DNA of 64,000 nt from Planctomycetaceae bacterium (GTDB taxonomy: Bacteria > Planctomycetota > Planctomycetia > Pirellulales > Pirellulaceae): positions 184,425-248,424 of the forward strand of contig PBNZ01000030.1 in assembly GCA_002723275.1 (NCBI GenBank), in the 5' to 3' direction. Both the position numbers and the translations under genes were made by a program. The notes below the pieces were generated by a model. That model was not told where the DNA came from and did no database searches. It saw only the letters and a list, made by a program, of their open reading frames with translations. Positions 35,599 to 44,898 of the stretch are shown in pieces. How positions within the stretch are numbered: position 1 is the first letter of the stretch; every line of letters starts with the position of its first letter.

Positions 35599-35920
35599 GG
35601 CGTCGGATTCTTTTCTTGGTCGTAGAACGCGTCCTCGTCAGACGCCGTTCGTCAATTACTCAAGACATTAGCTTATTTTGCGGACTGCACGACCGCAACG
35701 GCGCTTCAATACCGATTCCTTGCCACCGGTTGAGATGTGGACGCTGGAATCACCTAAGGTGCGGCTGATTGGGCAGTCGAGAGGTTTTGATTTGCTCGAT
35801 AGATAAGGATCTTCTGCGGTCATCAAGAGCAAGAGGGACCGACCATCACCACAAGTGGATCTGGGGCTCGAGCAACGTCAGCAGAATGCTTTTCTGCTGA
35901 CGAGCGAGCGTTTCCGAAGT
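35599..35920. other. Intergenic region between the protease and ATPase operons
   Basis: These 322 bases lie between the start of the protease gene and the end of the ATPase gene, both on the minus strand. I find no gene. It should contain the protease promoter, which I cannot place with confidence, and near its low-distance end the hairpin that probably closes the ATPase operon (35876-35902). Confidence 0.5.
35876..35902 (-). terminator. Probable terminator of the ATPase/kinase operon
   Basis: Bases 35876-35886 (CGTCAGCAGAA) pair perfectly with 35892-35902 over a five-base loop. The stem begins 19 bases after the stop at 35921 on the minus strand. Only a short T/TTG stretch follows it, so it could be an imperfect intrinsic terminator or a 3'-end stabilising hairpin. 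Confidence 0.4.
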
Positions 35921-36742
35921 CTATTCGGGATGGATGGCGACGAGTTCCTCGGAAACCGCCTCAATCGCTTTTTCGTCGATGGTCTTTTGTTCTTCGGCGA
36001 ACCCGATCAACAAGGCGAGGTCACAGAGTCGATTTATTTTTCTCGCATTGCCACGCGTGATCCCGAAAATAGCATTCAACGCAGATTCGTCGAAAATGGG
36101 ATTGTCTGCTCCCGCTTCATTGAGCCGGTAATTGACATAGCTGACTGTCTCGTCGAGATCGAGTGGACGAAGCAGGCATTTGACGGCAAGCCGTTCTTCC
36201 AAGCCCGGATGCCTGTCGAGCGTCGGTAAAAATGCTGGCTGACCTACAAACAGCAGCGTTAGCCCGTTGCCGTGGCTGCTTTCAAAGTTGAGTAGCAGTC
36301 GTAGCATGTCCAAGGCGGTGACGTCGGTGATAAGCTGAGCTTCGTCGACGGTGACGACCGCGTGCCGCCCCGCTTCGCTGTTCTCAAGAAGAGCCGATTC
36401 GATTTGTCGGACTGCCGCCTCGGTTGAAAGAGGCTGTGACGTTTGTTGCTCGGGTTTCAGCTGGTGTGCCAGATAAGTGAGTAATTCATTGGTTGGCATC
36501 TGAGGGAAAACAAGATGCACGCGCGGAGTAATCGTCTCCGGCAACATTCGATACATCATGCGGATCAGCAAGGATTTTCCGAAGCCGGGTGCGCCAGTCA
36601 GAACGGCGCCATCACGACGGTTTTCAATCGCGTAGCGAAGCTTCAGCATTGCAGCTTGGTGCGTCTCGCTCGGGTAATAGAAGTCTTCGTTCGAGTTGTT
36701 CTCAAATGGTTTGGCGCGAAGGCCCCAGTAAGATTCGTACAT
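35921..36742 (-). CDS. ExeA/GspA-like AAA ATPase, exosortase-locus type
   Basis: A 273-residue AAA ATPase beginning MYESYWGLRAKPFENNSN, the signature opening of ExeA/GspA-like secretion ATPases and of the PEP-CTERM-locus ATPase subfamily. Walker A is GAPGFGKS (50-57), Walker B is VVTVDEAQ (129-136), and the sensor and arginine region includes GLTLLFVGQP. The C-terminal domain shows the GNARKINRLCDLALL winged or helical lid. No peptidoglycan-binding domain is attached, unlike classical ExeA. The gene is third in a three-gene unit with a CpsD-like ATPase, 11 bases after that gene. Confidence 0.88.
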   Translation of the reverse strand: MYESYWGLRAKPFENNSNEDFYYPSETHQAAMLKLRYAIENRRDGAVLTGAPGFGKSLLIRMMYRMLPETITPRVHLVFPQMPTNELLTYLAHQLKPEQQTSQPLSTEAAVRQIESALLENSEAGRHAVVTVDEAQLITDVTALDMLRLLLNFESSHGNGLTLLFVGQPAFLPTLDRHPGLEERLAVKCLLRPLDLDETVSYVNYRLNEAGADNPIFDESALNAIFGITRGNARKINRLCDLALLIGFAEEQKTIDEKAIEAVSEELVAIHPE

Positions 36743-36753
36743 GATCCTATTTC

Positions 36754-37986
36754 CTACGCGGTCTTCTTGTAATGGTGTTGTGCGTTTGTCGAAAAATTGT
36801 CAATCAATTCGACGATCTGATCCGATTGTTGATGGAGATGACGCTTTAGCTTCAGAACCTCGGTGTCTTTGGTTTGTCGAGCGTCACGGACAATCAGTTG
36901 TGCGGCTAGAATGTCGGCTAGTTCGTTGTCCCAGATGGGCCGCCCTGCTGCCGCGTCGAGAAGAATGAAATCAAAGGTAGGTAAAGCTCGGTCCAGAACC
37001 GAACGTAGCTTGGCGCCGAAACTCAACTCGCCGATCTCCCAGTCATTTTCGACCATCGGCAAGGCTGTAAATTCGTTCGCAACCGAGTAAATACAGCACT
37101 CTTCGATCGATTCTCCGCCTCCAATGTGGGTTTCCCATCCAAATTCGACACTCAGGCCCAGGCATTCCGCCAGATCAGGCCGCTGATGATCAGCATCGAT
37201 GATGAGTACGCGACTTCCATGCTCTGCCAGGAATTGGGCAAGCGCGATGGCGATCGTTGTCCTGCCCTCTCCTGGTGCCCAGCTGTGGATGTTGATGAGT
37301 TTTTGTTCACCATGGCTCACGTCCTGCAATCGAACGCGGATTTCATCCAAGGCTTCAGGGAGCTCGTCCAAAAGGCGAATGCATGGATCCGGAATGCGGA
37401 AAGCATCAACTTCCCAGGCCGGCTTCACGATGATGTTTGGAGCTGCGGCGATGTATGGAGCTACGGCTGACTGGGCAGTTTCGCCTATGGGTTTATCGCC
37501 TGAATCTGTCGGACAACCCACGTCCGGTATGATGTTCTCACTCTCGTTTTCGTTGTGGGGGGATGTGCCGAGTGTGCCCTTCGGTGCCGAGTCGCCTGTT
37601 GTGAGCGGATCGTCGAGGAAAGTCTCTGAGCCTGATATGCCTGAGCTCGCTGTGGTTGAGTTGCTCGCCAATAAACCCGATTCGATAACGATGGCTGCGT
37701 GATCGTCTTGGCTGACGGCAGCGACAGGCTCGGACGTGAATGCAAAGTCTGTTTCCGCACGGTACCACGTCAGCTCTGCAACTGCCTCGTCTTGAAGCAA
37801 TGTTTCCGCTTCCGTGGCTGGCTCAGGCTCAGAATCAATGGTCAGTAATTCTGGCTTCGCCTCGGACGCCGACGGCGCTAAATCGGTGTACAGTTCACGT
37901 TCTTTCGGTGCCTGTTTCGTAGGCTGCATTTCGGACGGATGGGGTTGGCCGAATGCCTTGAAGAAAGCCTGATCGAGTGATGTCAT
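36754..37986 (-). CDS. CpsD/BY-kinase-like ATPase with arginine Walker A
   Basis: A 410-residue protein. The first 190 residues are acidic, disordered linker, and the last 210 form a P-loop domain like the tyrosine autokinases that accompany exopolysaccharide or PEP-CTERM loci. Walker A reads APGEGRTT (237-244), where Arg242 replaces the usual lysine. Walker A' is LIIDADHQRPDL (261-272), and DFILLDAAA fits Walker B. The C-terminal Tyr cluster typical of BY-kinases is reduced to one tyrosine (Tyr406), so autokinase activity is doubtful. The stop of the upstream gene overlaps its start by four bases (ATGA), implying translational coupling. Confidence 0.82.
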   Translation of the reverse strand: MTSLDQAFFKAFGQPHPSEMQPTKQAPKERELYTDLAPSASEAKPELLTIDSEPEPATEAETLLQDEAVAELTWYRAETDFAFTSEPVAAVSQDDHAAIVIESGLLASNSTTASSGISGSETFLDDPLTTGDSAPKGTLGTSPHNENESENIIPDVGCPTDSGDKPIGETAQSAVAPYIAAAPNIIVKPAWEVDAFRIPDPCIRLLDELPEALDEIRVRLQDVSHGEQKLINIHSWAPGEGRTTIAIALAQFLAEHGSRVLIIDADHQRPDLAECLGLSVEFGWETHIGGGESIEECCIYSVANEFTALPMVENDWEIGELSFGAKLRSVLDRALPTFDFILLDAAAGRPIWDNELADILAAQLIVRDARQTKDTEVLKLKRHLHQQSDQIVELIDNFSTNAQHHYKKTA

Positions 37987-39116
37987 CGTCGGGACCTTCC
38001 TGTTGTCTCACCGTTATTGGCTTGAGGGGTGGCCGAGTAAGGTTGCGCGTCGCTGGTTCGAGTCTGCCGGCGGGCAATCGGCGGTATGTTGTAAATGGGA
38101 TCTTTGAAAGTTGACGGATCCGTGCTCTCGTACGAATACCGAGAATTAGCACTGGGCGGATTATTGAGGGTTCCGCGGGCGGAGCCGCTTGGCGGCTGTT
38201 GGCGTGCCACATCGGGCGAATTCGAGAAAAACGCCTTGTCCGTCATCGAATTGGGCTCCGACGTTTTGGCCCGCTGGGACGGTGCCGTCAGGCTGTTCAC
38301 GAGACCCACGTTTTGCCGAGTGGGGGCCGATACTGATGGCTCCGATTTCGAGCCGGCCACGGATGTTTGGACAGAACGGTTAACCATCCCGACGCCGATC
38401 TGACCTGGAGCCTCTCGGGTAAGCGTCGCTTCGACGGTGTTATCCTGAGGATTGAGCAGAGATTCGGCATCGGCGAAGTCGTCGGCCGCAGCTGGATCCG
38501 TATCCGTCGTTGCGAAATCGTCCGCGGATTCAGAGGCAATGATTGGAACCTGTTTGAATAAGGGATCCACGTTTTCGTTGTCGTTTGTCGCGACAACGGG
38601 CGAATTCGTCCTGGGGTTCTGGGTAGCGACTGAGGTCGGCGATGCTCCGCGGAGTGGCTCTTGATCGATCGGTTTGACCGTCTTGGGCACATCTTGAGAA
38701 AGCACGCCTTGATTCTGAGGCGTTTGATCCTTTTGGAAAACGGTCCAAAGAAACATCAGAGAGATCGCAATTCCTACGCCAGGCAGCACCCCTCGGACGG
38801 TATTGGGAAGTGCTGAGGTGAGCCTCAAGCGTTTGCGGAGTTTCGAGATGGACCAGTTTTTTTCGGTCGTTTCTCGCAGGCGACCGGCGGCAGGTCCGTC
38901 GTCACCGCTCAATTGTTCGTTCGCCACATGGTTCCAATCAGCGGCGTCAGTTGCCTCGGCGGGACTGGCCGCTGTGGCGGCCTCAATTGAGTTCAGACTT
39001 AAGTTGGAGACCGCTTGGGCATCCCAGTCAGGTATCGCTAGAATGGGACATAGAGCGGCAGTCTGTTCGTCCGTTGCCGGATAGTAACCGCGGAATCGTG
39101 GTTCAATGGACGTCAT
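37983..39116 (-). CDS. Single-helix membrane protein, first gene of ATPase operon
   Basis: A 377-residue protein with one membrane helix near residues 105-125 (the GVLPGVGIAISLMFLW segment). The first 100 residues are cytoplasmic with a basic cluster (SKLRKRLRL) before the helix. The last 250 residues are extracytoplasmic, low-complexity and rich in Ser, Thr, Pro, Asn and Asp, with no globular domain apparent. I chose ATG 39116 because the following residues are better protein-like; ATG 39164 adds 16. It overlaps the CpsD-like gene. It could be the membrane-anchor or chain-length-determinant-like partner of that ATPase, but it lacks a Wzz domain. Confidence 0.62.
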   Translation of the reverse strand: MTSIEPRFRGYYPATDEQTAALCPILAIPDWDAQAVSNLSLNSIEAATAASPAEATDAADWNHVANEQLSGDDGPAAGRLRETTEKNWSISKLRKRLRLTSALPNTVRGVLPGVGIAISLMFLWTVFQKDQTPQNQGVLSQDVPKTVKPIDQEPLRGASPTSVATQNPRTNSPVVATNDNENVDPLFKQVPIIASESADDFATTDTDPAAADDFADAESLLNPQDNTVEATLTREAPGQIGVGMVNRSVQTSVAGSKSEPSVSAPTRQNVGLVNSLTAPSQRAKTSEPNSMTDKAFFSNSPDVARQQPPSGSARGTLNNPPSANSRYSYESTDPSTFKDPIYNIPPIARRQTRTSDAQPYSATPQANNGETTGRSRR

Positions 39117-39335
39117 AAGGCAATTTCCAGGCTTAATGTCGAAAGTCCAGCTAGGTTTTAACAACAGACAAACATGAATTCCCAGCTTCTCTATCGACCT
39201 AGTGAGAGTCTGGTCTTGAGGGTTAGGTAAGCTTTTCGGGTTGATCGAAATGAGGCTGTCGAGGCCAAGATCTCGGGTCTAGGATGACGAAAGGTAGGAA
39301 ATGAGCAACAATTCGGCGGTTTCTGCGAGAGCCTT

Positions 39336-39350
39336 GCTAGAACTTCTAGC
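39336..39350. promoter_or_regulatory. 15-base palindrome upstream of metH
   Basis: GCTAGAA (39336-39342) pairs with TTCTAGC (39344-39350) around a single C. A perfect palindrome 46 bases before the metH start could be a repressor-binding site. I see no cobalamin or SAM riboswitch elements in this 231-base leader, although neither can be excluded by eye. Confidence 0.3.
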
Positions 39351-39395
39351 ATCGGGCGAATTGCTTGAGAGAAAGGTCTATAGGCACAGATTGAG

Positions 39396-42300
39396 ATGAT
39401 ATTATCTTCTCCAGCTCACGACGTTGAATCGGTACTTCGATCCTTGATGCAGGATCGCATTCTCGTGCTTGATGGCGCCATGGGAACAATGGTGCAAGCA
39501 TTGAAACTGCAGGAAGAGGATGTTCGGGGGCAACGATTCAAGAATCATCCGGTGGATCTTCTGAATTTTGTCGACGTGCTCTGTCTGACCCAACCCGATG
39601 CGGTCACGGAAATCCACTCAAAATATTTTGAGGCCGGGGCAGACATCGTCACCACCAATACTTTTGGTGCGAGCCCCGTCGGTGTTGAGGAATTCCAGCT
39701 CGATCCCGAGACGGTTCATGAGATCAATTTGGCTGCCGTTGAATGTGCCCGTCGTGCCGCCGAACATTACAGCAAGTTGACCCCCGATCGTCCGCGTTTC
39801 GTCGCAGGCTCGATCGGTCCGACCACCAAGCAGACCGCGATCTCGACCGATGTAGAGGATCCTGGGTTTCGTAGCGCTACTTTCGATCAGATGGCTGACT
39901 CGTACTACGAACAGGTTAAATCACTGGTGGAGGCCGGTGTCGACATTTTGATGCCCGAGACGGTGATCGACACGCTGAATTTGAAGGCGTGTCTGTTTGC
40001 AATCCAACGATATATTGACGATACAGGCAACTCGCGGCCTGTCATGGTTTCGACAACGTTCAATGAGGCGGGTGTTACGTTTGTCTCGAGTCAGTCCGTC
40101 GAAGCGATGTGGAATGCGGTTTCTCACTTTCCACTGCTTAGCATTGGGATGAATTGTGCATTGGGGCCGAAACTCATGCGTCCCCATGTCGAAGAGCTCT
40201 CCAAGGTGAGTGATGTCTTTGTAAGTTGTCATCCGAACGCAGGCTTGCCCAATGAGATGGGCCAGTATGACATGACGCCCGCCGAATTAGGGCAATGGAT
40301 GGGCGAGTTCGCTCGTGAAGGTTGGTTGAACATTGCCGGTGGCTGTTGCGGCACGAATCCCGAGCACATTCATGAGATTTCGAAAGCGGTTAGTGGGGTA
40401 TCACCGCATCGCCAGTCAACACTCCCATCATTCACGCGTTTGAGCGGAACTCAGTCGTTGACGCTCCGGCCCGATGCGAATTTTATGATGATTGGCGAGC
40501 GGACGAATGTTACCGGCTCGCGACGTTTCGCGCGGCTGATTCGAAATGGCGATTTTGAAGAAGCGATCGAAGTGGCTCGGCAGCAAGTGGTAAACGGAGC
40601 CAGCGTAATCGACATAAATATGGATGATGCCTTGTTGGATGGCGAAGAGGCGATGACCCGTTATCTAAATCTGATTGCGGGTGAGACCGATATTAGCGCT
40701 GTCCCGGTCATGATCGACAGTTCAAAGTGGTCGATTATCGAGGCTGGCTTGAAGTGTGTTCAAGGCAAGGCGATCGTCAATTCGATCAGCTTGAAAGACG
40801 GCGAAGATGAATTCCTGCATCACGCTCGACTTGTCAGAAGCTACGGTGCAGCGGTCGTTGTGATGGCTTTTGATGAATCAGGGCAAGCGACCGAAACGGA
40901 TGACAAGTTGCGGATCTGCAAACGCGCCTTCCAGTTGCTTACCGAAAAAGTTGGTTTTCCGCCCGAAGACATCATTTTTGATCCGAATATTCTTACCGTC
41001 GCGACGGGTATTTCTGAGCATGACAATTATGCGATAAATTTCATTGAAGCGACCCGGCGGATCAAACAAGAATGCCCAGGTGCCAAAATCTCTGGTGGTG
41101 TGAGCAATATCTCGTTCTCCTTCCGTGGGAACGATGTCGTGCGGGAAGCGATGCACGCTGCTTTTCTGTATCACGCTGTGAAGGCCGGTATGGACATGGG
41201 GATCGTCAACGCAGGGCAACTCGCAGTGTACGAGGAAGTCCCCCAAGATCTATTGGAGCGAGTCGAAGATGTTTTGCTCAATCGACGCAATGACGCGACA
41301 GACCGATTGCTCGAGCTCGCCGATACCTTCAAGGGCAAAAAGGGAAAAGTCGCTGTTGAGGATCTTACCTGGCGAGAACAGTCCGTCGACGAACGATTGA
41401 AGCACTCTCTGATTAAAGGGATCGATAAATTCATCGAGGAGGATGTCGAGGAGGCTCGGCTGAATTGCGAACGTTGTTTGCACGTGATCGAAGGTCCTTT
41501 GATGCGCGGCATGACCGTCGTTGGGGATCTCTTTGGTGAAGGGAAAATGTTTCTGCCTCAGGTCGTCAAATCCGCGCGCGTTATGAAGAAGGCGGTCGCC
41601 TATCTGTTGCCCTATATGGAGCAGGAAAAGATTGAGGCTGGACTTCAGGATCAGTCGGCCCGAGGTAAAATCCTGATGGCAACTGTGAAAGGTGATGTCC
41701 ACGATATCGGGAAGAATATCGTCGGAGTTGTTCTGGGATGTAACAACTATGAAGTGATCGACATGGGCGTAATGGTCCCTTGTGAAAAAATCTTAGCAGC
41801 AGCCGTTGAGCATAACGCCGATGTGATTGGCTTGTCCGGGTTGATCACGCCCAGCCTCGATCAGATGGTGCATGTTGCTCGCGAGATGCAACGAACTAAT
41901 CTTTCAATTCCCCTGCTTATCGGGGGCGCGACAACTAGTGCGAAGCATACGGCAGTTAAGATCGCCCCTGGTTATGCCGAACCCACGATCCACGTGCTTG
42001 ATGCCTCTCGATGTGTCGGAGTGGTTGATCGTCTGTTAAGCCCCACAATGCGTCGAGAAATCGTCCGCGAAAACAAGCAACTTCAAAAGCAACTGGTTGC
42101 GTCCTACGAACAACGCGAAGTAAAGCTGGCTCCCTTCGTAGAAACCCAGAAAAATGCGTTTGCAACCGATTGGGAAAACGTCACAGTGGATCGTCCCAGC
42201 TTCCTGGGTGCTAAGACTTTGGATGCGATTGATCTCGAATCGCTCGTCGAATACATCGACTGGTCGCCCTTCTTCATGGCCTGGGAAATGAGGGGCAAGT

Positions 42301-43106
42301 ATCCCGCGATTTTGTCCTCCCCGAAGTACCAAGAGTCAGCGCAAGAACTTTTCGACGATGCTACGGCGATGCTGCGTGAGATCATCGACGAAGGATTATT
42401 GCAGGCAAAAGCGGTCTACGGCTTCTGGCCTGCACACGCGGTGCGCGAAGACGTCATTTTGTTTGATGAAAATGATCCAACTTTTCATAAAACAACCTTT
42501 CACTTCTTGCGTCAGCAATGGGAACGAACGGGACGTGATTGTTTCCGCTGTCTCTCAGATTACATTGCGCCTGCCGATTGTGGTCGACAGGATTACCTTG
42601 GTGCTTTCGTGGTGACAGCAGGAGTCGGGGCGGATGAACTTGCTCGACGATATGAGGCTAATCATGATGATTATCGGGCCATTATGGTGAAGGCAATTGC
42701 CGATCGATTTGCTGAAGCAGCGGCCGAATGGCTGCATTGTCAGGCGCGGAAGGATTGGGGCTATGGTAGGAACGAGACACTAACGAATGAAGATCTGATC
42801 CGTGAGTCCTATCGGGGTATCCGACCGGCACCAGGTTATGCAGCCTGTCCTGACCATACGGAAAAACAAACGCTCTTTGACCTCCTGAAGGCTGAGTCGG
42901 AGATCGGGGTGAGCCTCACTGAAAGCTTTGCGATGATGCCGGCGGCAAGCGTGAGTGGGTTGTATTTTGCTCATCCCGAATCTCGCTATTTTGCTGTCGA
43001 TCGAATTACCCGCGAACAGGTCGAGGATTACAGCTCTCGTAAGAAAATCTCTGTCGCCGAAGCCGAGAAGTGGCTCTCGCCCAATCTCGGCTACGAACCC
43101 GGTTAA
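39396..43106 (+). CDS. metH: Cobalamin-dependent methionine synthase
   Basis: MetH transfers a methyl group from methyltetrahydrofolate to homocysteine via methylcobalamin. The 1,236-residue protein has all four modules in the standard order: homocysteine-binding (about 1-330, with GMNCALGP and [10 protein letters not shown] giving zinc cysteines), pterin-binding (about 360-620, [16 protein letters not shown]), cobalamin-binding (about 650-890, with the B12 ligand motif DVHDIGKN near 768) and AdoMet-activation (about 900-1236, including [15 protein letters not shown]). The length matches E. coli MetH. It is a single-gene unit. The reactivation domain implies that vitamin B12 must be made or imported. 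Confidence 0.98.
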   Translation: MILSSPAHDVESVLRSLMQDRILVLDGAMGTMVQALKLQEEDVRGQRFKNHPVDLLNFVDVLCLTQPDAVTEIHSKYFEAGADIVTTNTFGASPVGVEEFQLDPETVHEINLAAVECARRAAEHYSKLTPDRPRFVAGSIGPTTKQTAISTDVEDPGFRSATFDQMADSYYEQVKSLVEAGVDILMPETVIDTLNLKACLFAIQRYIDDTGNSRPVMVSTTFNEAGVTFVSSQSVEAMWNAVSHFPLLSIGMNCALGPKLMRPHVEELSKVSDVFVSCHPNAGLPNEMGQYDMTPAELGQWMGEFAREGWLNIAGGCCGTNPEHIHEISKAVSGVSPHRQSTLPSFTRLSGTQSLTLRPDANFMMIGERTNVTGSRRFARLIRNGDFEEAIEVARQQVVNGASVIDINMDDALLDGEEAMTRYLNLIAGETDISAVPVMIDSSKWSIIEAGLKCVQGKAIVNSISLKDGEDEFLHHARLVRSYGAAVVVMAFDESGQATETDDKLRICKRAFQLLTEKVGFPPEDIIFDPNILTVATGISEHDNYAINFIEATRRIKQECPGAKISGGVSNISFSFRGNDVVREAMHAAFLYHAVKAGMDMGIVNAGQLAVYEEVPQDLLERVEDVLLNRRNDATDRLLELADTFKGKKGKVAVEDLTWREQSVDERLKHSLIKGIDKFIEEDVEEARLNCERCLHVIEGPLMRGMTVVGDLFGEGKMFLPQVVKSARVMKKAVAYLLPYMEQEKIEAGLQDQSARGKILMATVKGDVHDIGKNIVGVVLGCNNYEVIDMGVMVPCEKILAAAVEHNADVIGLSGLITPSLDQMVHVAREMQRTNLSIPLLIGGATTSAKHTAVKIAPGYAEPTIHVLDASRCVGVVDRLLSPTMRREIVRENKQLQKQLVASYEQREVKLAPFVETQKNAFATDWENVTVDRPSFLGAKTLDAIDLESLVEYIDWSPFFMAWEMRGKYPAILSSPKYQESAQELFDDATAMLREIIDEGLLQAKAVYGFWPAHAVREDVILFDENDPTFHKTTFHFLRQQWERTGRDCFRCLSDYIAPADCGRQDYLGAFVVTAGVGADELARRYEANHDDYRAIMVKAIADRFAEAAAEWLHCQARKDWGYGRNETLTNEDLIRESYRGIRPAPGYAACPDHTEKQTLFDLLKAESEIGVSLTESFAMMPAASVSGLYFAHPESRYFAVDRITREQVEDYSSRKKISVAEAEKWLSPNLGYEPG

Positions 43107-43210
43107 TTGATGCAGCAGGATCTGTCCGAGGGGATCGTTCCTTCCGGTTTGACGTCGAATCACTGCAGCAGGCCGATTTCAGCGGCTGGTGTTGTTCGCT
43201 TGCCGATACC

Positions 43211-43224
43211 TAGGCAGCTGCCTA
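43211..43224. promoter_or_regulatory. 14-base perfect palindrome upstream of cytochrome gene
   Basis: TAGGCAGCTGCCTA is its own reverse complement. It lies 19 bases before a GTG and 46 before the ATG of the di-heme cytochrome gene. It may be a regulator-binding site; short palindromes can also arise by chance. Confidence 0.25.
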
Positions 43225-43270
43225 CGATAAACTGGAAATTCTTGTGACTCCAGTGATCGTTATTGAACCG

Positions 43271-44641
43271 ATGTTTGTCCGCTCTATCTACATGTTTCTG
43301 GGATTGTTTCTTGCGAGCTCTGGCTCGACTTTGGCTATCGCCGAAACGACGGAGAGTCGTGATGCCGTCGAGACCGGCTATCTTCTGCTGACTGAAAAGC
43401 CGTATATGCCGCCAGATTTTAATCAGGCGACTTTTGACGAGGTGTGGAGGGTCTGGCCCGAACCGCTTCGTAGTCGTGCGGAACGAGCTTCCAAGGATGA
43501 ACGGAGGCAGATGGCGTTTCAGCGGTATGGCCTGACTCGACGACCAGAAGACGACTCGGGTGCCCCGTTGCAGTATGTGGTGGATGAGGCCGGTAACTGG
43601 TCGATGAACTGCTTTGCGTGTCATGGTGGATCCGTGCTTGGAACGGAGTATCCGGGGGCACCCAATTCGGATTTCGAGCTTACCACCCTGACCGAGGAAG
43701 TTCGGAAAACTAAACTGAGACTCGGGAAACCACTCACCCGGATGGATGTAGGGTCGATCTTGATGCCTCTTGGTACGACTCGTGGCACTACGAATGCGGT
43801 CATGTTTGGGGTCGCGTTGATGGCCTACCGTAATCCTGATCTCACTCGATCTAATCGGCGTTTGCCTCCACCCATGACACATCATGATATGGATGCGCCG
43901 CCGTGGTGGAATTTTCATCGAAAGAAGAATCTTTACATCGACGGCTTTGCCCCCTCGGGTGCCCGGCCTTTGATGCAGTTTATGCTCGTTGAGGAAAACG
44001 GACCGGAGGACTTTCAGAGCTGGGAGGCCGATTACCAAAACGTTTATGCGTATCTGATGAGTCTGCGGCCTCCGAAATATCAGGGGTCTCTCGACGATCG
44101 TCTCGTCGCAGCAGGCCGCACAGTCTTCGAACGCTCGTGCGCTGAGTGTCACGGAACGTACGGTGCAGAGGCATCTTATCCCGAGGTCATGGTTTCCCTT
44201 GCGGAAATCGGAACCGATCCCGTCCGTCACGAGGCTTTGACCTCAGAGCATCGAGGTTCGTACCACCGCAGCTGGTTTGCCCATTACGGCAAGAAAGAAG
44301 TGATCACCGATCCTGATGGATACGTAGCCCCGCCTCTGGACGGTATTTGGGCTTCAGCTCCCTATTTTCACAACGGTTCCGTGCCGACACTCTGGCACCT
44401 GCTACATCCGGACGAACGACCTGTTGTCTGGAGTCGCCATGCCGAAGGCTTTGATGAAGACCGTGTTGGGTTCGTCATTGATCAATTTTCGGCGGTGCCC
44501 AAATCGGTGAAATCTTCCGCCGAGAGACGACAGTACTTTGATACTCGCCGGCATGGGAAAAGTGCGATGGGCCATGATTTCGTCGATCAATTGACGGCCG
44601 ACGAAAAAAAAGCAGTGTTGGAGTATCTGAAGACGCTGTAG
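43271..44641 (+). CDS. Di-heme c-type cytochrome, RoxA/MauG-like
   Basis: A 456-residue periplasmic protein with an N-terminal signal peptide (FLGLFLASSGSTLAIAE) and two c-heme motifs, CFACH (near residue 118) and CAECH (near residue 290). The late block YVAPPLDGIWASAPYFHNGS followed by VPTLWHLL is characteristic of the MauG, cytochrome-c-peroxidase and rubber-oxygenase group, and PPWWNFHRKKNLYIDG also recalls rubber-oxygenase-like proteins. The substrate is not predictable; oxidation or peroxidation of an organic molecule or H2O2 is typical. A GTG at 43244 with GGAA upstream is an alternative start. Hairpin and T/C-rich tail follow the stop. Confidence 0.75.
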   Translation: MFVRSIYMFLGLFLASSGSTLAIAETTESRDAVETGYLLLTEKPYMPPDFNQATFDEVWRVWPEPLRSRAERASKDERRQMAFQRYGLTRRPEDDSGAPLQYVVDEAGNWSMNCFACHGGSVLGTEYPGAPNSDFELTTLTEEVRKTKLRLGKPLTRMDVGSILMPLGTTRGTTNAVMFGVALMAYRNPDLTRSNRRLPPPMTHHDMDAPPWWNFHRKKNLYIDGFAPSGARPLMQFMLVEENGPEDFQSWEADYQNVYAYLMSLRPPKYQGSLDDRLVAAGRTVFERSCAECHGTYGAEASYPEVMVSLAEIGTDPVRHEALTSEHRGSYHRSWFAHYGKKEVITDPDGYVAPPLDGIWASAPYFHNGSVPTLWHLLHPDERPVVWSRHAEGFDEDRVGFVIDQFSAVPKSVKSSAERRQYFDTRRHGKSAMGHDFVDQLTADEKKAVLEYLKTL

Positions 44642-44653
44642 ATACGCAAGGCG

Positions 44654-44685
44654 GGGGCTATCGTAGCCTCCTCTCTCTCTCTTTA
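44654..44685 (+). terminator. Possible terminator after cytochrome gene
   Basis: A short stem pairs GGGGCTA (44654-44660) with TAGCCTC (44664-44670) over a three-base loop, with one G-T pair. It is followed by a C/T-rich run (CTCTCTCTCTCTTT) rather than a pure T-run. Its position 13 bases after the cytochrome stop favours a weak terminator. Confidence 0.35.
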
Positions 44686-44898
44686 AGGCCTGCTTCGAGT
44701 TCGATTGGAACGAGCAATTCCGTTGCCACTGGCTGCGGAAGCGTCTCGCAGTTACCGTGACGAGACGCCTCAGGGTACGTTCAAGAGAATCCATTTTGAT
44801 AGCATCTGCGGTCCAAAGGACGATTCAATGAAGATCACGAAAGACATTCGAGAAATTGCGAAAGACGGAGCAATCGTCCGAATTGACGAGCCTTGCAA

